Source of the DNA: Variovorax paradoxus
GTDB lineage: Bacteria; Pseudomonadota; Gammaproteobacteria; Burkholderiales; Burkholderiaceae_C
Assembly (NCBI RefSeq): GCF_902712855.1
Contig: NZ_LR743507.1
Coordinates: 4,016,001 to 4,080,000, forward strand
Reading direction: 5' to 3'
DNA: 64,000 bases
Made by a program: the position numbers and the translations under genes. This document shows positions 31,836-40,267 of the stretch, in pieces (positions within the stretch are counted from its first letter, which is position 1; every line of letters starts with the position of its first letter). Below the pieces are notes generated by a model that was not told the DNA's origin, did no database searches, and worked only from the letters and a program-made list of their open reading frames with translations.

Positions 31836-32330
31836 ATGAAAATCAATCGGCAAATCCTTGGCAACGACGACGGATCTTTCGACAAGACCGACCTGGCCAT
31901 CCTGCGCGTGCTGCTGCTGGACTCGCGCAAGACGCTGCAGGAGATCGGCAACGAGGTCAGCCTGTCGCCCACCAGCTGCTGGACGCGCATCAAGAAACTG
32001 GAGGCCACGGGCGTCATCAAGCGCTACACGGTCGACGTCGACGCGGCCAAGCTCGGCTACCACGACTCGGTGATCGTGCAGGTCACGCTCGAGAGCCACA
32101 CCGACGAAGCGCTGTACGACTTCGGCCGCACGCTGGCCACCATTCCCGAGATCCAGGAGGCCTACCTGGTCTCCGGCGACTACGACTATTACCTGCGCAT
32201 TGCGGTGCGAGACACGCGCGACTACGAGCGGCTGCTGCGCGAGAAGCTCTACAAGATTCCCGGCATCCGGCACAGCAAGTCGCACTTCGTGCTGCGCGTG
32301 CTCAAGGAAACCAGCGTGCCCGTGACCTGA
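31836..32330 (+). CDS. Lrp/AsnC-family transcriptional regulator
   Basis: 164 residues: N-terminal HTH (LQEIGNEVSLSPTSCWTRIKKLEATGVI, about residues 36-63) and a C-terminal RAM/AsnC effector domain (VQVTLESHTDEAL, AYLVSGDYDYYLRIAV). These proteins sense amino acids. Divergent placement from the acetolactate synthase suggests it adjusts that gene to leucine or another amino acid. Confidence 0.92.
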   Translation: MKINRQILGNDDGSFDKTDLAILRVLLLDSRKTLQEIGNEVSLSPTSCWTRIKKLEATGVIKRYTVDVDAAKLGYHDSVIVQVTLESHTDEALYDFGRTLATIPEIQEAYLVSGDYDYYLRIAVRDTRDYERLLREKLYKIPGIRHSKSHFVLRVLKETSVPVT

Positions 32331-32380
32331 AGAAGCTGCGAACATGGCGGCACGCTGAAACTCCCCCAAAGGATCTTCGG

Positions 32381-33019
32381 ATGTTCGGTTTCTTCAGGAA
32401 AAAACCTCCGCCTTCCCCACCGGCGGCGCCCGGCGACGCCGGCGTGCCCGCCCCGCTGGCCGGGCGGGACGGCCACATCGGTGCCATCGAGGCGATCACG
32501 CTCGACGGCACGATGCATTTCTTCGGCTTCGACTTCCGCAGCGACCTCGTGCTGTCGCCGCTCATCGAAGACCCCGCCCTGATGGCCCGCTTTGCCAGCC
32601 GCCACATGGCCCAGCGCGACGGCACGCACGACAAGGCCTACTGGCGCGCGCTGGTCGGCTTTGCGCAGGAAGGCTCCGAGCTGTGCAGCGACGAGGACAG
32701 CCGCCGCTTCGACAGCCGCGAGCTCGCCACCGCGCTCGATCGCCTCGACCGTGTGCGCCGCGAAGGCAGTACCGAGCCGGGCTTCACCATCCAGTACCAC
32801 CTGCGCTACCTGCTGGGCGCGGCGGGCGGCTGGGAGGTGCCCGAAGAAGCCGGCTCCGAGGACGCCGACCTGTGGATCGCGCAAGTGGCCGGCGAAGAGC
32901 CGCTGGCCGACAGCATGCGCCTGCAGGAAGTGGCCTCGCGGCTGCAGGCACACCTGAACGCGCTGGTCGACGCCGCGCCCGGCAACTGGGGCACGCTGTT
33001 CGCCGTGCTCAGGCGCTGA
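32381..33019 (+). CDS. Hypothetical protein
   Basis: 212 residues starting MFGFFRKKPPPSPPAAPG, a basic/proline-rich tip followed by an acidic soluble domain. There is no signal peptide and no membrane helix. AAAGGATC lies about ten bases before the ATG. I do not recognise the family. It follows the Lrp gene by 50 bases and converges with the OmpA-family gene; neither neighbour suggests a job. Confidence 0.65.
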   Translation: MFGFFRKKPPPSPPAAPGDAGVPAPLAGRDGHIGAIEAITLDGTMHFFGFDFRSDLVLSPLIEDPALMARFASRHMAQRDGTHDKAYWRALVGFAQEGSELCSDEDSRRFDSRELATALDRLDRVRREGSTEPGFTIQYHLRYLLGAAGGWEVPEEAGSEDADLWIAQVAGEEPLADSMRLQEVASRLQAHLNALVDAAPGNWGTLFAVLRR

Positions 33020-33031
33020 CGCCCGCGTCCG

Positions 33032-34030
33032 TCAGAGCCGCACGAGCTCGACCCGCCGGTTCTTCGCGCGCCCCGCCTCGTTGTCGTTCGGCGCCACCGG
33101 TTCCGACGCACCCGCCCCGCGCGTGGTGAAGCGGCGCGGGTCGACGCCCGCCTTCACCAGCACCGCGATGACCGCCAGCGCACGGCGCTTCGACAGGTCG
33201 TCGTTGTGCTTCGCGTCGCCCTGCGCGTCGGTGTGGCCCACCACCGACAGCTTCAGCGGCGGGTTGCTGCGCATCAGCTTGGTCATCTCGTCGAGCGTGG
33301 GTTGCGACTCCGGCCTGATGATGTCCTTGTCCAGGTCGAACAGGATGCCGTAGAGGTTCACGCGCCCGGTCTCTGCCAGGCTCTTCTGCATGGCCGTGGC
33401 ATCGACGAACACGATCTTGTTGTCTTCCATCGCCTTGCTCTCGACCACGCGCACGAAGGCGTAGTTGCCGACGTCGGCGTTGTGCTCGGCCAGCGCGATG
33501 CTGGCGTAGACCGTGCCCGTGGGCCCCGTCTTCTTCGCCAGCAGGTAGCGCCCGCTCACCCCGAAGTAGTTGCGCGCGTAGTCGCCCCGGCTGCCCAGCC
33601 GCGGCCACTCGGGGTTGTCGAAGGCGAGCGCGAAGTCGTAGGGCGTGTTCGTGTCAACGCTGTTGGGCCGCGGCTTGTAGCAGGACGCATTGGCCGTGCC
33701 GCAGGTGAACATCACGTCGAAGCCCTTGGCCTTCAGGCTCGATTCGTAGTTGCGCTGCACCTCCAGCAGCGAGCGCTCCTTGGGCAGCCTGTAGAGGTAC
33801 AGCGTCACCTTGCCCTCGACCTGCAGCAGGTCGGGCTTGCCGCCGCCCCAGTTCTGGAACGGCTCCTTGATGAGGCCGACCTCGTCGTACGCGGCGGCCT
33901 TGTAGCCGTCGAGCACCGAGCCCTCGTAGCGGCCGACCAGCGGATGGTCCTTGGCGGGTTCGGCGGCGAACGGGCTGGCAGCGGCCAGCGACAGCATGGC
34001 CGCGCCGGCCAGCCGGGTGAATCGGGCCAT
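33032..34030 (-). CDS. OmpA-family outer-membrane/periplasmic protein
   Basis: 332 residues from the ATG preceding a signal peptide (MARFTRLAGAAMLSLAAASPFA, cleavage after FAA); an in-frame ATG ten codons upstream is also possible. The C-terminal ~115 residues are an OmpA peptidoglycan-binding domain (YGILFDLDKDIIRPES, VVGHTDAQGDAKHNDDLSKRRA, TTRGAGASEPVAPNDNEAGRAKNRRVEL). The N-terminal ~200 residues are a soluble domain of the kind found in DUF4892-type OmpA proteins, not an eight-stranded barrel. It probably tethers to the cell wall. Confidence 0.88.
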   Translation of the reverse strand: MARFTRLAGAAMLSLAAASPFAAEPAKDHPLVGRYEGSVLDGYKAAAYDEVGLIKEPFQNWGGGKPDLLQVEGKVTLYLYRLPKERSLLEVQRNYESSLKAKGFDVMFTCGTANASCYKPRPNSVDTNTPYDFALAFDNPEWPRLGSRGDYARNYFGVSGRYLLAKKTGPTGTVYASIALAEHNADVGNYAFVRVVESKAMEDNKIVFVDATAMQKSLAETGRVNLYGILFDLDKDIIRPESQPTLDEMTKLMRSNPPLKLSVVGHTDAQGDAKHNDDLSKRRALAVIAVLVKAGVDPRRFTTRGAGASEPVAPNDNEAGRAKNRRVELVRL

Positions 34031-34151
34031 GAAGGCGGAGGGCGAGTTCGTCGAAGGCATGGGCGGGCATCGGCAGGAACGGCGATGCACCCGATGCTAG
34101 GGACCGCGGCCGGCTTTGTGCATTCGACGGACGGCCTATGCCGTCATCGCC

Positions 34152-34580
34152 TCAATGGCCAGTCCGCTTCCACACCAGCCCGTCGGTGGTGCGGTAGGTG
34201 CCTCCGGTGGCGCAGCATCCGCCGGCACCGAAGGCCCGGCGCCCGAGCGTGGCGGTGAGCACCCCTTCGGCCGCATCGAAGCTCAGCGACTGCCGCTCGC
34301 AGCCGGTGAAGAACGGGTACGGCTCCGGCGCCAGCACGCTTGTCCATTCGACCTCGTCGCCGCGCATGTGGCGCACGCGGAAGACCTCGCAGGCATCGAC
34401 GACGAAGTGCGCGGGCTGTCCAGCCAGCGTGCCCTTGAACATCCGCTCGGGCGGCGCATTGCGCGTGGCAATCGCCTGCGGGCTGATTTGCGGCGCGCGT
34501 TCGCAGCCAGCCATAAACGCGACGCCCAGCAACAGGCAAGCAATGCGACGGGCGCCAGGTTTCGAGGTGCTGCTGCTCAT
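34152..34580 (-). CDS. Small lipoprotein, unknown function
   Basis: 142 residues with a lipoprotein signal: basic N-region (SKPGARR), hydrophobic ACLLLGVAF and a lipobox ending AGC at residue 25, so it should be acylated. The mature part has four further cysteines, including a CC pair in GGCCATGGTYRT. Its start overlaps the stop of the LysR gene, so the two are coupled. Family not recognised. Confidence 0.7.
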   Translation of the reverse strand: MSSSTSKPGARRIACLLLGVAFMAGCERAPQISPQAIATRNAPPERMFKGTLAGQPAHFVVDACEVFRVRHMRGDEVEWTSVLAPEPYPFFTGCERQSLSFDAAEGVLTATLGRRAFGAGGCCATGGTYRTTDGLVWKRTGH

Positions 34581-35497
34581 GGCGCGATTCTCCGGTGCGC
34601 CATCTGAAGACTCGCTGCGATTTGTTCTCGCAGCCACTTGTGCCCAGGATCGCGATGGCGGCGCTCGTGCCACAGCATCGCCATCTCGTAACCCGGCACC
34701 GCCAGCGGCGCCTCGACCACGCGCAAGTCCGGCGCGCCGCGTGCGAGCCGCTCCGGCAGCATCGCGACCATGTCGGTGGAAGCCAGCACCGACATCATGA
34801 AAAGGAAGTGCGGCACCGACAGCGCCACGCGGCGCGCCAGCCCGAGTTCGGCCAGCGCGTCGTCGGTAGGACCTGCAAAGCCGCCGCCGGACAGCGACAC
34901 CACCACATGCTCCATCGCGCAGAACTGCGCCAGCGTGGGACGGCGCTTCAGGCGCGGGTGCCCTGCGCGACCGGCCAGCACATAGCGCTCATGAAACAGC
35001 ACGCGACGGTGCAGGCCCGGCGGCGCACCTACGCTGGTGTGGAAGAACAGGTCGATCTCGGCCTGCTCCAGCTGCCGCGCCATGCGCGATGGCACCGCCT
35101 CCACCACCGCCAGCCGCGTGTTCGGTGCCTCTGCGCGCAACTTGGCGAGCACCGGCAGCAGGATCGCCGACTCGGCATAGTCGGCCGCGGCCACGCGCCA
35201 GGTGGTGGTGGCCTCGGCGGGATCGAAAGGCCGCGTCGGCGCCACGGCGCGGCCCAGCGATTCGAGCGCCTCGCGCAGCGGCTCGCGCAGCTCGTCGGCG
35301 CGCGCGGTGGGACGCATGCCGCGCTGCGCGGGCACCAGCAGCGGATCGCCGAAGGCCTCGCGCAGCTTGGCAAGCTGCACGCTCACCGAGGGCTGCGAAA
35401 GGTTCAGGCGTTCGGCCGCGCGGGTCACGCTGCGCTCGGCCAGCAGGGTGTCGAGCGTCACCAGCAGGTTGAGGTCGAGCCGGCTGAAATTGTTCAT
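34577..35497 (-). CDS. LysR-family transcriptional regulator
   Basis: 306 residues: N-terminal HTH (ERSVTRAAERLNLSQPSVSVQLAKLREAFGDPLLV, about residues 21-55) and a periplasmic-binding-like effector domain ending in HERRHRDPGHKWLREQI, typical of the NodD/PcpR-like LysR branch. It is divergent from the quinone reductase at 35586, which it likely controls. The gap contains AATTCCTGGAATT (35501-35513) and CAATATATTG (35529-35538), both plausible LysR boxes. Confidence 0.9.
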   Translation of the reverse strand: MNNFSRLDLNLLVTLDTLLAERSVTRAAERLNLSQPSVSVQLAKLREAFGDPLLVPAQRGMRPTARADELREPLREALESLGRAVAPTRPFDPAEATTTWRVAAADYAESAILLPVLAKLRAEAPNTRLAVVEAVPSRMARQLEQAEIDLFFHTSVGAPPGLHRRVLFHERYVLAGRAGHPRLKRRPTLAQFCAMEHVVVSLSGGGFAGPTDDALAELGLARRVALSVPHFLFMMSVLASTDMVAMLPERLARGAPDLRVVEAPLAVPGYEMAMLWHERRHRDPGHKWLREQIAASLQMAHRRIAP

Positions 35498-35500
35498 GGC

Positions 35501-35538
35501 AATTCCTGGAATTCAGACTATTCATTTCCAATATATTG
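35501..35538. promoter_or_regulatory. Candidate LysR boxes between regulator and quinone reductase
   Basis: Two palindromes, AATTCCTGGAATT and CAATATATTG, lie in the 88-base divergent gap. LysR proteins usually bind one recognition and one activation site in exactly this kind of gap. Assignment is by symmetry and position only. Confidence 0.45.
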
Positions 35539-35585
35539 CCACGGCGCCTAACCTGCGGACATCTTCATTCGACCATTGCGAAACC

Positions 35586-36380
35586 GTGAACATCCTGCTG
35601 GTTCTTGCCCACCCCGAAACCGCTTCGCTCAACGGCGCGTTGCACCGCTTCATGCATGAACGCCTCGTGGCCGCCGGCCACAGCGTGCGCACCTCCGACC
35701 TGTACGCCATGCGCTGGAAGCCGTCGCTCGACGCCGACGACTTCTCCGGGCGCGACGCCTCCGCCCGCTTCGATCCCGCGCTGGAATCCCTGCGCGCCTT
35801 CGAGACCGGCACCCAGGCGGCCGACATCGCCGCCGAGCAGCAGAAGCTGCTGTGGGCCGATGCGGTGATCGTCCAGTTTCCGCTGTGGTGGTATTCGATG
35901 CCCGCCATCCTCAAGGGCTGGTTCGAGCGCATCTATGCCTATGGCTTCGCCTACGGCGTGGGCGAGCATTCGGACACGCACTGGGGCGACCGCTTCGGCG
36001 AGGGCACGCTCGCCGGCAAGCGCGCGATGGTGGTCACGACCACCGGCGGCTGGGCCACGCACTACGCGCCGCGCGGCATCAACGGGCCGATGGACGACCT
36101 CCTGTTTCCGATCCAGCACGGCATCCTCTACTACCCCGGCTTCGACGTGATGCCGCCGTACGTGGTGCACCGCACGGGCAAGGTGGACCAGGCGGCTTTC
36201 GCACGCATCACCGTAGAACTGGGCGAGCGGCTCGACACGCTCTTCACCGCCGAGCCGATTCCGTTCCGCCGCCAGAACGCCGGCGACTACGAGATCCCCG
36301 CCCTCACCTTGCGGCCCGACATCGCGCCGGGCCAGGCGGGGTTCGCGGTGCACAGCGCGCCGGCATCGGGCCGGCGCTGA
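35586..36380 (+). CDS. NAD(P)H dehydrogenase (quinone), flavodoxin-like fold
   Basis: 264 residues starting at GTG 35586 (MNILLVLAHPET), the FMN-loop start of the NQO1/MdaB/KefF-like family. Diagnostic segments are ADAVIVQFPLWWYSMPAILKGWFERIYAYGFAYG and TTGGWATHYAPRGINGP. It probably reduces quinones or other electrophiles by two electrons in the cytoplasm. Divergence from the LysR gene suggests induction by a quinone-like substrate. Confidence 0.92.
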   Translation: MNILLVLAHPETASLNGALHRFMHERLVAAGHSVRTSDLYAMRWKPSLDADDFSGRDASARFDPALESLRAFETGTQAADIAAEQQKLLWADAVIVQFPLWWYSMPAILKGWFERIYAYGFAYGVGEHSDTHWGDRFGEGTLAGKRAMVVTTTGGWATHYAPRGINGPMDDLLFPIQHGILYYPGFDVMPPYVVHRTGKVDQAAFARITVELGERLDTLFTAEPIPFRRQNAGDYEIPALTLRPDIAPGQAGFAVHSAPASGRR

Positions 36381-36389
36381 TATCGCGGC

Positions 36390-37355
36390 TTATTCGGCCT
36401 CGATCCCGGCCGCCTTCACGATGCGGCCCCACTTCTGCGACTCGCCCGCCTGGAACTTGCCCAGTTCTTCCGGCGTGGTCGTGAACACCTCGGTGCCGGT
36501 CGGCTCGTAGAAGGCGGTCCTGGCGGCCTCGCTCTTCGCTGCCTTCACCAGCAGCTCGTTCAGGCGCTTGACCACCGCGGGCGGCGTCTTTGCGGGCGCG
36601 TAGGCCGCGAACCAGTAGCCCATTTCGTAGCCCTTCACGCCGGCCTCGGAAATGGTGGGCACGTCGGGCGCCAGCGGCGAGCGCGCCGAACTGGAGATGC
36701 CCAGCGCGCGCAGCTTGCCGGCCTTCACCTGGGGCAGTCCGGTGGCCGTGTCGGTGATCATCATGTTGATCTGGCCGCCCAGCAGGTCGGTCACGGCCAG
36801 CGTGTTGCTCTTGTAGGGCACGTGCAGCAGCCTGATGTCGGCCATCTGCTGCAGCAGTTCGCCGGCCATGCGGCTCGACGAACTGCCGCTGCCGAAGCTG
36901 TACTTGCCCGGGTCCTTCTTCGCGAGCGCGATGAACTCGCCCACGTTCTTCGCGGGGAACGACGGATTCACCACCATGATCTGCCCGCCCTTGCCCAGTG
37001 CCGCAACCGGGGCAAAGTCCTTCACCGGGTCGTAGGGCAGTTTCTTGAACAGGTGCTCGTTGGCCGCGTGCGTGGTGTTGGTGGTGATGAGCACCGTGTA
37101 GCCGTCGGCCGGCGCCTTGGCCACGTTCTGCGAGGCGATGAAGCCGCTGGCACCGGCCTTGTTGTCGATGATGACGGCCTGCTTCGTCTCGGCGGCCACC
37201 TGGTTGCCCAGCGCGCGCGCGATCTGGTCGGTGGCGGTGCCGGCCGCGAACGGCACGACGAAGGTGATGGCCTTCTCGGGGAACGCCTGTGCATGGCCCA
37301 GCAGGGGCGCCAGGGCCAGTGCCGCGGTCAGCACGGTGAGGGGAAATCGCTTCAT
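36390..37355 (-). CDS. Bug/TctC-family tripartite tricarboxylate transporter binding protein
   Basis: 321 residues with a signal peptide (MKRFPLTVLTAALALAPLLGHA, cleavage before QAFP). It shows the TctC pattern ITFVVPFAAGTATDQIAR, GASGFIASQNVAKAPADGYT and DVPTISEAGVKGYE. It binds a small organic acid in the periplasm. No TctA/TctB membrane genes are nearby, as is usual for the expanded Bug set of Burkholderiales. It is the last gene of the AtuA operon, 50 bases downstream of the small AtuA-related gene. Confidence 0.93.
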   Translation of the reverse strand: MKRFPLTVLTAALALAPLLGHAQAFPEKAITFVVPFAAGTATDQIARALGNQVAAETKQAVIIDNKAGASGFIASQNVAKAPADGYTVLITTNTTHAANEHLFKKLPYDPVKDFAPVAALGKGGQIMVVNPSFPAKNVGEFIALAKKDPGKYSFGSGSSSSRMAGELLQQMADIRLLHVPYKSNTLAVTDLLGGQINMMITDTATGLPQVKAGKLRALGISSSARSPLAPDVPTISEAGVKGYEMGYWFAAYAPAKTPPAVVKRLNELLVKAAKSEAARTAFYEPTGTEVFTTTPEELGKFQAGESQKWGRIVKAAGIEAE

Positions 37356-37405
37356 TGTTTTGTCTCCGTATGGAAATGGGTCAAGGGAATAAGAGAACCG
37401 CAGGG

Positions 37406-37786
37406 TCACGGCCCGGCCAGCAGCGGTTCGAGCGAACGCGGCACGCGGACGGGCATGTCGAGCAGCAGGAACGACAGCGACTTGCCGTGCGTGTCGAGGT
37501 TGAGCGCATCGTTCACGCCGCCATCGAGCACGGCGTCGAGCACGAAGTTCATCGCATGCAGCTTCGGAAGAAGAAAGCGCTGCACCTGGGACGGCGCGCG
37601 AAAGCGAAACTGCGCAGCCACGCGCTCGGGCGTGACCTGCGCGGCCAGCACCGCATACAGGTCGGCGTGCCAGGCGATCACGCTGATGTTCGATCGGTCG
37701 CCCTTGTCGCCGGTGCGGCCGTGCGCGGCGCGGTACAGCGGCACCTCGATGGTGTCGATGGTGCCGGCGTTGTCGATGGTGGTCAT
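37406..37786 (-). CDS. AtuA-related small protein (ferredoxin-like C-terminal domain)
   Basis: 126 residues from the ATG preceding TTIDNAG. The stretch AHGRTGDKGDRSNISVIAW is the hallmark of the small partner domain found either fused to or beside AtuA/DUF1446 proteins. Its start overlaps the stop of the AtuA gene by four bases, so the two are made together and probably form one enzyme. The reaction is not established. Confidence 0.85.
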   Translation of the reverse strand: MTTIDNAGTIDTIEVPLYRAAHGRTGDKGDRSNISVIAWHADLYAVLAAQVTPERVAAQFRFRAPSQVQRFLLPKLHAMNFVLDAVLDGGVNDALNLDTHGKSLSFLLLDMPVRVPRSLEPLLAGP

Positions 37787-39174
37787 GCGAGCGCCTCCGC
37801 GTCGAGCAGTTCGAAACGCACCGGCACCGCCTCGCGCGGCAGCAGGCACGACAGCGTGTTCAGGCGCGGCGTGAGCGCGGTGCGAACGCCGCCGCCGCCG
37901 GCCGGGCCGCAGGTGTAGAGCGCCGTCACCTCGCGCGCCAGCCGCTCGGCCTGCGCGCGGTCGGCGTGCGTGGCCGCGATGCGCAGCCGCACGTCGCGCA
38001 GGCCGCTGTCGGGCGTGGCAGCCAGGGCACGCCCCGCATCGTCGCCGAGGATGCTGAGCGCGCCGATCAGGTCCACCCGCAGCACGAGGCCCACGAGCCG
38101 CTTGCGCAGCACGTCGGCCGCGAGACGCGCGCGCGCCTCGGCCCCCGGTCCCGCATAGGAAATCTCGCCCTCGGCCAGCCAGCCGCCTTCGTGGCAGACG
38201 TTGACCTTGTAGCTGTCCGGGCGCGCATGCCCTCGCACGCCGGAGAGTCCGACGCGCCCGGTGCCGGGGAGCGCGCGCACTTCGGCGTCGGCGATGTCGG
38301 CGACCACGTCGGGCGTCAGGTAGGCGGCCGGGTCGTGCACTTCATAGAGCAGCTGTTCCTTCACCGTCGCCTCGCTCACGAGCCCGCCGGTGGCATCGGC
38401 CTTGCCGATGGTGCAGCGGCCTTCGGCGTCGATCTCGGCAATGGGAAAGCCCACCGCCTCGAGGCCTGGCACGTCCTTGTAGCCCGGGTCCGCGAAGTAG
38501 CCGCCGCACACCTGCGCGCCGCATTCGAGCAGGTGGCCCGCCATGGTGGCGCGGCCGAGCCGGTCCCAGTCGTCCGAGCGCCAGCCGAAGTGCGACATCG
38601 CGGGGCCCACGGTCAGCGAGGGATCGGCCACCCGGCCGCACACCACGATCTGCGCGCCCGCATCGAGCGCCGCGGCGATCGGCTCCGCGCCGATGTAGGC
38701 ATTGGCGCTGACCATGCGGATGCCGTCCATCTGCGCACCCAGCGCTTCCTTCAGCAGCGCGCGGTGCGCGGGCCCCGAGAGATCGTCGCCTTCCACGACG
38801 GCGATGCGCGGCGCGCCGGCGCCCAGCTCGCGCGCCATGCGTGCGATGTGCCGCGCCGCCGCGCGCGGGTTGGCCGCGCCGAAGTTGCTCACGATGCGGA
38901 TGCCGTGCGCCAGGCAGCGCGCCAGCACCGGGCGCAGCATGTCGTCCAGCAACGGCTCGTAGCCGGCGTCGGGGTCGGCACGGCGGCGCAGTTGGGCCAG
39001 CGCCAGCGTGCGTTCGGCCAGTGTCTCGAAGATCAGGAACGCGCGACGGCCCGCAGGCGCGCCGGCCATCCGGGCGATCAGCGTGTCGACCACAGGCCCG
39101 GCGGCGTCGGTGCGGTCGCCCGAGAAGCCGGCGGCACAACCGATCAACAGCGTGGACGGATCGATGGAGTTCAT
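37783..39174 (-). CDS. Acyclic terpene utilization AtuA family protein (DUF1446)
   Basis: 463 residues. It begins with LLIGCAAGFSGDR and contains RIVSNFGAANPRAAARHIARMARELG, GAQIVVCGRVADPSLTVGP and MAGHLLECGAQVCGGYFADPGYKDVPGLE, which define DUF1446. AtuA was named from the Pseudomonas citronellol/geraniol cluster, but many Burkholderiales have stand-alone operons like this one (DUF1446, small partner, Bug protein), probably for other hydroxy- or branched acids. The start is the ATG before NSIDPS. It is divergent from a LysR gene. Confidence 0.92.
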   Translation of the reverse strand: MNSIDPSTLLIGCAAGFSGDRTDAAGPVVDTLIARMAGAPAGRRAFLIFETLAERTLALAQLRRRADPDAGYEPLLDDMLRPVLARCLAHGIRIVSNFGAANPRAAARHIARMARELGAGAPRIAVVEGDDLSGPAHRALLKEALGAQMDGIRMVSANAYIGAEPIAAALDAGAQIVVCGRVADPSLTVGPAMSHFGWRSDDWDRLGRATMAGHLLECGAQVCGGYFADPGYKDVPGLEAVGFPIAEIDAEGRCTIGKADATGGLVSEATVKEQLLYEVHDPAAYLTPDVVADIADAEVRALPGTGRVGLSGVRGHARPDSYKVNVCHEGGWLAEGEISYAGPGAEARARLAADVLRKRLVGLVLRVDLIGALSILGDDAGRALAATPDSGLRDVRLRIAATHADRAQAERLAREVTALYTCGPAGGGGVRTALTPRLNTLSCLLPREAVPVRFELLDAEALA

Positions 39175-39202
39175 TGGCGCGCACTGTAGGTGGTGCGCCA
39201 TC

Positions 39203-39236
39203 ATCCGTAAAATCGAAAATACGGATCGATTGATCC
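39203..39236. promoter_or_regulatory. Overlapping operators between atuA and lysR
   Basis: Two symmetric elements overlap here. ATCCGTA (39203-39209) and TACGGAT (39220-39226) form an inverted repeat with ten bases between, the usual LysR-box geometry. GGATCGATTGATCC (39223-39236) is identical to the palindrome before the SDR gene at 29080. The site lies 37 bases before the LysR start and 29-63 bases before the AtuA start. Confidence 0.6.
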
Positions 39237-39272
39237 GATTTTCAAATAGCCCAACACCCCCGCAGGACCGCC

Positions 39273-40190
39273 ATGAGAAAGACGCCCGACCTCTCCACGC
39301 GGCAGCTGCGCGCCTTTCTCGCGCTGTCCGAGCAGCGCAACTTCACGCGCGCGGCGCAGGCGAGCCACCTGTCGCAGCCCGCGTTCAGCGCGCTCATCCG
39401 CACGCTCGAGGATGCGCTCGGCACGCGGCTGTTCGACCGCGACACGCGCAGCGTGCATCTCACGCCCGAAGGCCGGCTGTTCGAAGGTGCCGCACGGCGG
39501 CTGCTCGAGGACATGGTCAGCGCCATGGGCGACCTCGCCGACCACGTGGAGCGCCGCAAGGGCCGCGTGCGCGTGGCGGCGCTGCCTTCGCTGGCGGCCG
39601 GCTGGCTGCCGGGCGTGTTCGCCGAGTTCATGGCGGCCTGGCCCGGCATCCGCATCGACCTCGACGACGCGCTCTCCGACGCCTGCATCGCGCACGTGCG
39701 CAGCGGCCAGGCCGACTTCGCGCTTGCGGCTTCGGGCGCCGGCGGCACCGCGGACAGCGACCTGCGCGCACGCAAGCTCTGCAGCGACCGCTTTCACCTG
39801 GTGTGCCGCGCCGACCATCCACTGGCGCGCGAGCCGCGCCTCACGGTCAAGAAGATCGCGCCCTACCCCTTCATCCAGATGGCGCGCAACAGCAGCGTGC
39901 GGCAGGCGCTCGATGCGGCGCTGCATCCGCAGCGGCTCAACGCGGCGTTCGAGGTGGAGCACCTGGCCACCGTCATGGGCCTGGTCGAAGCCGGGCTGGG
40001 CATCAGCGTGGTGCCGGCCCTCACGCTGTTCCACTTCCAGCGCAAGACTCTGGTCACGCGGCCGATGCCGCTGGCCGCGCTCACGCGCACGCTGTACCTG
40101 GTGCAGCGGCGCGAGGGCAGCCTGTCGGTGGCGGCCCAGACGCTGCACGACCTGATCGTGGCAAGGCTCGGATCATTGAAGCTGGACTGA
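39273..40190 (+). CDS. LysR-family transcriptional regulator
   Basis: 305 residues: HTH at about residues 18-50 (NFTRAAQASHLSQPAFSALIRTLEDALGTRLF) and a LysR substrate domain (RVRVAALPSLAAGWLPGVF, VEAGLGISVVPAL). AGGA precedes the ATG. It is divergent from the AtuA operon and probably activates it in response to the operon's substrate. Confidence 0.92.
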   Translation: MRKTPDLSTRQLRAFLALSEQRNFTRAAQASHLSQPAFSALIRTLEDALGTRLFDRDTRSVHLTPEGRLFEGAARRLLEDMVSAMGDLADHVERRKGRVRVAALPSLAAGWLPGVFAEFMAAWPGIRIDLDDALSDACIAHVRSGQADFALAASGAGGTADSDLRARKLCSDRFHLVCRADHPLAREPRLTVKKIAPYPFIQMARNSSVRQALDAALHPQRLNAAFEVEHLATVMGLVEAGLGISVVPALTLFHFQRKTLVTRPMPLAALTRTLYLVQRREGSLSVAAQTLHDLIVARLGSLKLD

Positions 40191-40267
40191 AGGAGGCCGC
40201 GCGGTGCGAGGGCTTCCTCACCCCGGCGACAGGAGCGAACGATGCACTGGCGGTTCAGGTCATCAGC

